Shown here in pieces: positions 62,601 to 64,000 of a DNA stretch of 64,000 nt (position 1 is the first letter of the stretch; every line of letters begins with the position of its first letter). Position numbers and translations under genes: made by a program. Under the pieces are notes generated by a model. It worked only from the letters and a program-made list of their open reading frames with translations. It made no database searches and was not told where the DNA came from. This DNA is from JADJLQ01 sp031417835 (lineage in GTDB: Bacteria > Bacteroidota > Bacteroidia > Chitinophagales > Saprospiraceae), in the NCBI GenBank assembly GCA_031417835.1, contig JANOWJ010000192.1:1-64000 (forward strand), written 5' to 3'.

Positions 62601-62666
62601 ATGGAGTGTATGTATGCTCCAGAATTTAGTACCCACTCTAAGGGTGAAGTGATTACTATAAAATAA
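56619..62666 (+). CDS. Alpha-2-macroglobulin-family lipoprotein with thioester motif
   Basis: A 2015-residue lipoprotein (lipobox LISC, Cys20), predicted on the outer membrane. The N-terminal part (20-400) is helical and unlike classic MG domains. From about 600 it contains MG2-like and MG-type beta domains ('FFLDRSIYRPGQTIYFKALA'), then a bait-like region and the alpha-2-macroglobulin domain ('LKETVFFYPDLKTDQEGNIL'). The thioester CTEQ is at 1484-1487 in YPHECTEQLVNR. A terpenoid-toroid domain follows. Bacterial forms trap invading proteases by the reactive thioester. It lacks the neighbouring pbpC gene seen in E. coli yfhM. A long length is usual in Bacteroidota. Confidence 0.93.
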   Translation: MRIIWILTGIGIWMLSLISCAGSKSKTGSIPMPSSYEDLWKSVDQKDREGLPLSAVTIVDSIAYMAKKEANAVQQIKTLIYQAKYRSQLDEAGLKKGIELFEADLKSTSDPIVKSLIHSLQAQLYQQYFDQNRWLIRSRTTVHDAQDINIESWSPIDFLRKIRFHYIASFQEKALKAAGIQEYKLLLTEGKGADTVRPFLYDILAHRALDYFMNTRSDLDLIHDDFVFDQPILFAPTDQFIGIKTFSTVDSMSFHRTVMQLFQDLESFHQKDMVPNALIDVVQKRLQFVYENYSGAEKEKWYVAALDQKINQYKSMRWSAPFLLRKAMLFIDLGQRYEAGQPDTTYHGYLIKSVEILKIIIQEYKGTSEANQAENLLNSLLQTNLEAQAEIVNLPDKPFRILLTYRNATKIFASVYLIDQTMRQKLSRIPTVDAVAQIAKLNVVQSSQHTLPPTSDLQSHKVELKMSELTPGMYAIILSSSENFKVGEHEIALLYTHVSNIAYFHSFNQYHYASASRIQTASELYIVDRHLGSPMVDVQATFYENQYEPSTQSYKWVKINDKKSDIHGRIVPELPKNKNFSVHLSKGKDQLWLDEGFSNTSYYQEQLRETTDILFFLDRSIYRPGQTIYFKALAMVRDAKRNPRILSGNKIDLTLTDANGQALSTKSFTSNEYGTFHGSFVAPTNGLMGSMSLISNMNQASIQFQVEEYKRPKFEVQFDTNKIINRLNEVVSISGLAKNYAGNVVDQAKVKYKVTRKRYYQPVPWWGWKGLYPHHSEPKIIAQGVSNTSTDGKFNIPFTALPEPNIDLAKDDVSFVYTVEVDITDFTGETRSATASYRIGTKNLILGSILNQTEHTDSLKEILILATDLNGVPVQSQGSLVLYKLKEPSRHYRSRYWEQPDLFLYTEMEYHKWFPTDPYKDEQLIHTWPVASTVFTVDYTTQRAYKLSNKLEPGIYKLVATSNDKNQSKATYENYFWVEDPAKGLFKSIEPLRLHQSASIVEPGQEIQTILRTLSNPQYVLLSSSRSDRSEWLVNNGLTRDQLKLTEKDRGTTHQDLYFMIEDNRVYSSQMAYGIAHNKDLLIQTISFRDKLAPGQAEEWTLKISGTHKDKLVAEVVAGMYDQSLDALYPHEWRRDLYHMNYESIVRYLAAGFSTTGSIFLNGQQNIYKEIESTEYRNLNWFGFEIYGNMIYDTRGGRVMKSQNAMPQADGMANAEAKLATPPSVQRDEEVKEENDVKDGNQATSSVPPLRKNLKETVFFYPDLKTDQEGNILLKFKMNEALTRWRLMVFGHTTDLKSGYLEQTVVTQKELMVFPNAPRFVRHGDRLEFPAKVSNLSKKQITGQARLELFDPMNGKNLNTSFAVSAGKATFTIPIGQSSPLSWTLLVPDDYLGMLGYRVIAESEAMTDGEENVMPVLTNRMLVTETMPFQVKSNQSKSFVFNELISKSTSKTLKHQAFTLECTTNPAWYAIQALPYMMEYPHECTEQLVNRLYANSLAATIIQSNPHIKTVFDAWNRSGDLKSPLSKNQELKAAVLDETPWVRESLNVEEQQKMIALLFDLNKIANEKIQVMQILRQRQLSNGGFPWFDGRDDWYITQYILESLGHLKKLGALQNELDDVIQKAVLYCDRELIKHFEELKKIAKKEDIGLNEIAIHYLYMRSFYNSIEIENKIAFNYFLKTSERDWLKQSLYSQGMIALALHRWTAESKTPLKILASLSEKAQHHDELGMYWKFDQGYRWFELPIETQALLVEAYAEIKPGHDQEVDDMRIWLLKNKQTNRWSSTKSTAAAIYALMLQGKSWISESNLPDVMWGADKVVVAKDKVVPGLGYFKIVKAASAINTSLANLQVKNPNNHILWGALYWQYFEDLEKITSFKSTPLTINKKLYLEKTDGNTLSLRPFSELIVGEKLIVRIEIKVDRPMDYVHLKDMRAAGLEPINAISQYKMQGGLGYYESTKDLATHFFIDHIAPGTYVLEYPLRVTQRGMFSNGISSMECMYAPEFSTHSKGEVITIK

Positions 62667-62760
62667 TACTGCTCATCAGATAAAATGTGACTTTTGTCGA
62701 ATGATATTTTTGTTTCGCACCTGAATCAACAATTTTGACCTTATTGAATTGATTCAAAAG

Positions 62761-63387
62761 ATGGGCAATATGGATGATATAGAAAAAAATTCCAGAGATC
62801 TAGAAGTAAATAGTACTATCCGTAATCATATGGTTTGGGCCATGGGGGCAGGTTTTATACCGGTACCCATAGCGGATTTTTTTGCAGTAGGAGCTATCCA
62901 GCTAGACATGGTGCGTCAGATGTGTAGATTATATGACATTGAATTTAAAGAGAACGAAGGAAAAGCTATTATTTCGTCGCTCACTTCTTCAGGTTTGGCC
63001 CGCCTGGCAGCTCGGACCATTGTAAAATTTATCCCTGGGGCAGGGAGCTTTATAGGAGGTATGGCGGTCTCTATCCTATCCGGAGCGTCTACCTTTGCTT
63101 TAGGTCAAGCTTTTAAACGACATTTTGAAACAGGAGGTACTTTTTTGGATTTTGACCTATCTCGTCTTAAAAAAGTATACGATGAAATGTTTGAAAAAGG
63201 TAAAGAAGAAGCTGAACACATCCGTCAAGATGAAAAGAAGACCGAAGATATCGTAAGGAAAGAGAGTCTTGGGACTACCGCCAGTGTGATCGACAAGCTG
63301 GCCGATCTAGGTCGACTGAGAGAACATGGTCATATCACTGAATCGGAGTTTTTAAAAATGAAAGAAAAATTATTGTCGGAGTTATAG
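62761..63387 (+). CDS. DUF697-family protein with SHOCT-like C-terminus
   Basis: A roughly 208-residue protein. The DUF697 region (about 20-110) holds two hydrophobic stretches, 'GAGFIPVPIADFFAVGAIQ' and 'FIPGAGSFIGGMAVSILSG', which may insert in or lie on the membrane. A charged helix follows (about 125-165), and the end 'LADLGRLREHGHITESEFL' reads like a SHOCT oligomerisation motif. The family is of unknown function, related to domains fused to GTPases. The ATG at 62761 (or 62770) is preferred over the TTG at 62749. It is a single gene. Confidence 0.78.
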   Translation: MGNMDDIEKNSRDLEVNSTIRNHMVWAMGAGFIPVPIADFFAVGAIQLDMVRQMCRLYDIEFKENEGKAIISSLTSSGLARLAARTIVKFIPGAGSFIGGMAVSILSGASTFALGQAFKRHFETGGTFLDFDLSRLKKVYDEMFEKGKEEAEHIRQDEKKTEDIVRKESLGTTASVIDKLADLGRLREHGHITESEFLKMKEKLLSEL

Positions 63388-63403
63388 ACCAGGAGATCGA
63401 AAA

Positions 63404-64000
63404 TCACGAAAACAAACCATGGATTTTGCTGTCAATCATGCTGATGATCTTACCCAAGTCTTCAGATTGATTGATAAAATCAATTTCATCGATAGGTACT
63501 ATGAGTAATTTTGAAGTGTAGCCATCTATCCAATCGTCATACTTCTTATTCAGTTTTTTGAGATAATCTAAGCTCATATTGCCTTCATAATCTCTCCCGC
63601 GCGTATGAATATGCCCTACCAATGTTGAGATACTGGCTTTAAGATAAATCAAAAGATCAGGCGGGGCTATCTGAGATGTCATCGTTTGAAACAAATGTTG
63701 ATAGGACTCAAAGTCTCGTTTTGTCATAAGCCCCATCTCATAGAGGTTGGGTGCAAAAATGCAAGCGTCTTCGTAAATAGTGCGATCTTGGATCACAGGA
63801 TGTTCCCCGGCTCTGATAGAAAGGATTTGCCTGTACCGACTATGTAAAAAATGAATTTGAAGGTTAAAAGACCACCGATTCATATCAAAATAAAAATCTG
63901 ACAGATAGGGATTGTCTGTTGCATCTTCATACATGACATCCCAGTTGTAATGCATTCCCAATTTGCTCGCTAGCGAAGTCTTGCCTGCTCCAATATTACC
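63404..64000 (-). CDS. Deoxynucleoside kinase (dNK/dGK-type), 5' end beyond the window
   Basis: Phosphorylates deoxynucleosides for salvage. The visible frame continues past 63961 to the window edge and includes the P-loop GNIGAGKTSLASKL, so the start codon is just outside. 'EDATDNPYLSDFYFDMNRWS', 'HPVIQDRTIYEDACIFAPNL' (the DR-S/T motif) and 'LLIYLKASISTLVGHIHTRGR' (lid Arg) define the dNK family. It ends about 16 bases from the DUF697 gene and is convergent with it. Which nucleoside it prefers cannot be told from sequence alone. Confidence 0.93.
   Translation of the reverse strand, partial: GNIGAGKTSLASKLGMHYNWDVMYEDATDNPYLSDFYFDMNRWSFNLQIHFLHSRYRQILSIRAGEHPVIQDRTIYEDACIFAPNLYEMGLMTKRDFESYQHLFQTMTSQIAPPDLLIYLKASISTLVGHIHTRGRDYEGNMSLDYLKKLNKKYDDWIDGYTSKLLIVPIDEIDFINQSEDLGKIISMIDSKIHGLFS

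Noticed and set aside
1..64000. CRISPR array, tRNA or rRNA genes
   Set aside because: No evenly spaced direct repeats with unique spacers, no cloverleaf with a TTCRA arm, and no rRNA signatures were noticed; a dedicated scan with tRNAscan-SE would settle small cases.

Overview
This window is chromosomal DNA from a member of the Bacteroidota, most likely a Saprospiria-like lineage (inference). The evidence is: type IX secretion (T9SS) C-terminal sorting domains on at least three proteins, a TonB-dependent receptor with an N-terminal carboxypeptidase-like domain, the block miaB - sigma-54 activator - lptE - TPR protein - secG - groES - groEL on one strand, several Bacteroidota-type promoters (TAnnTTTG at -7), and families typical of the phylum (DUF4293, OstA-like, VCBS/ASPIC lipoprotein, DUF4442). 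Genes are dense on both strands. No rRNA, tRNA or CRISPR array was recognised, and no gene-free stretch exceeds about 300 bases.

Layout. Positions 1-141 are the end of an IS3-family insertion sequence, cut by the window edge, with the first 32 codons of its OrfA. A strong terminator separates it from groEL. From 211 to 6573 (minus strand) runs the groEL/groES, secG, TPR protein, lptE, sigma-54 activator, miaB block. From 6736 to 9464 (plus) are a DUF2975 membrane protein with its small HTH partner, then aroE and a proline dehydrogenase. From 9497 to 16401 are an unknown helical protein, a T9SS/dockerin surface protein, a DUF4293 protein, an OstA-like protein and a TPR/SH3 protein. From 16467 to 24302 (plus) are a very large VCBS-repeat lipoprotein, pyrR, pyrB, a thioredoxin-TPR protein, an MmcQ/YjbR protein, an FAD oxidoreductase and a haem-binding protein. 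From 24331 to 33293 (minus) are rpmA/rplU, a sirtuin, the NAD(P)HX repair enzyme, an RNA cytosine methyltransferase, a UbiD-family decarboxylase, a retropepsin-like protease with PDZ domain and a DUF937-OmpA protein.

From 33455 to 41396 are a Gfo/Idh/MocA enzyme overlapping glycerate kinase, xseB/xseA, sucC, a DUF4442 protein, an M43 metalloprotease and mdh. From 41463 to 47130 is the most interesting part: a secreted unknown protein, a TonB-dependent receptor and a beta-helix lipoprotein. The receptor promoter carries three 11-bp direct repeats resembling a Pho box, directly upstream of a perfect TAATTTTG -7 element. This suggests a phosphate-responsive outer-membrane uptake locus (inference). 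From 47302 to 63387 are a redoxin-dockerin fusion, a 'cargo-less' T9SS sorting-domain protein, lipB and a thioesterase, a rhodanese lipoprotein, a BstA/DinB protein, a cytochrome c, an M1 aminopeptidase, a Tat-exported Gfo/Idh/MocA protein with an SDR, a 2015-residue alpha-2-macroglobulin and a DUF697 protein. The window ends inside a deoxynucleoside kinase gene.

Most of the content is housekeeping metabolism and envelope biogenesis. The observations most worth checking are the Pho-box-like promoter, the CTGACA-type palindromes before groES and miaB, the stand-alone T9SS sorting domain, the redoxin-dockerin fusion, and the sirtuin that has lost its zinc cysteines.
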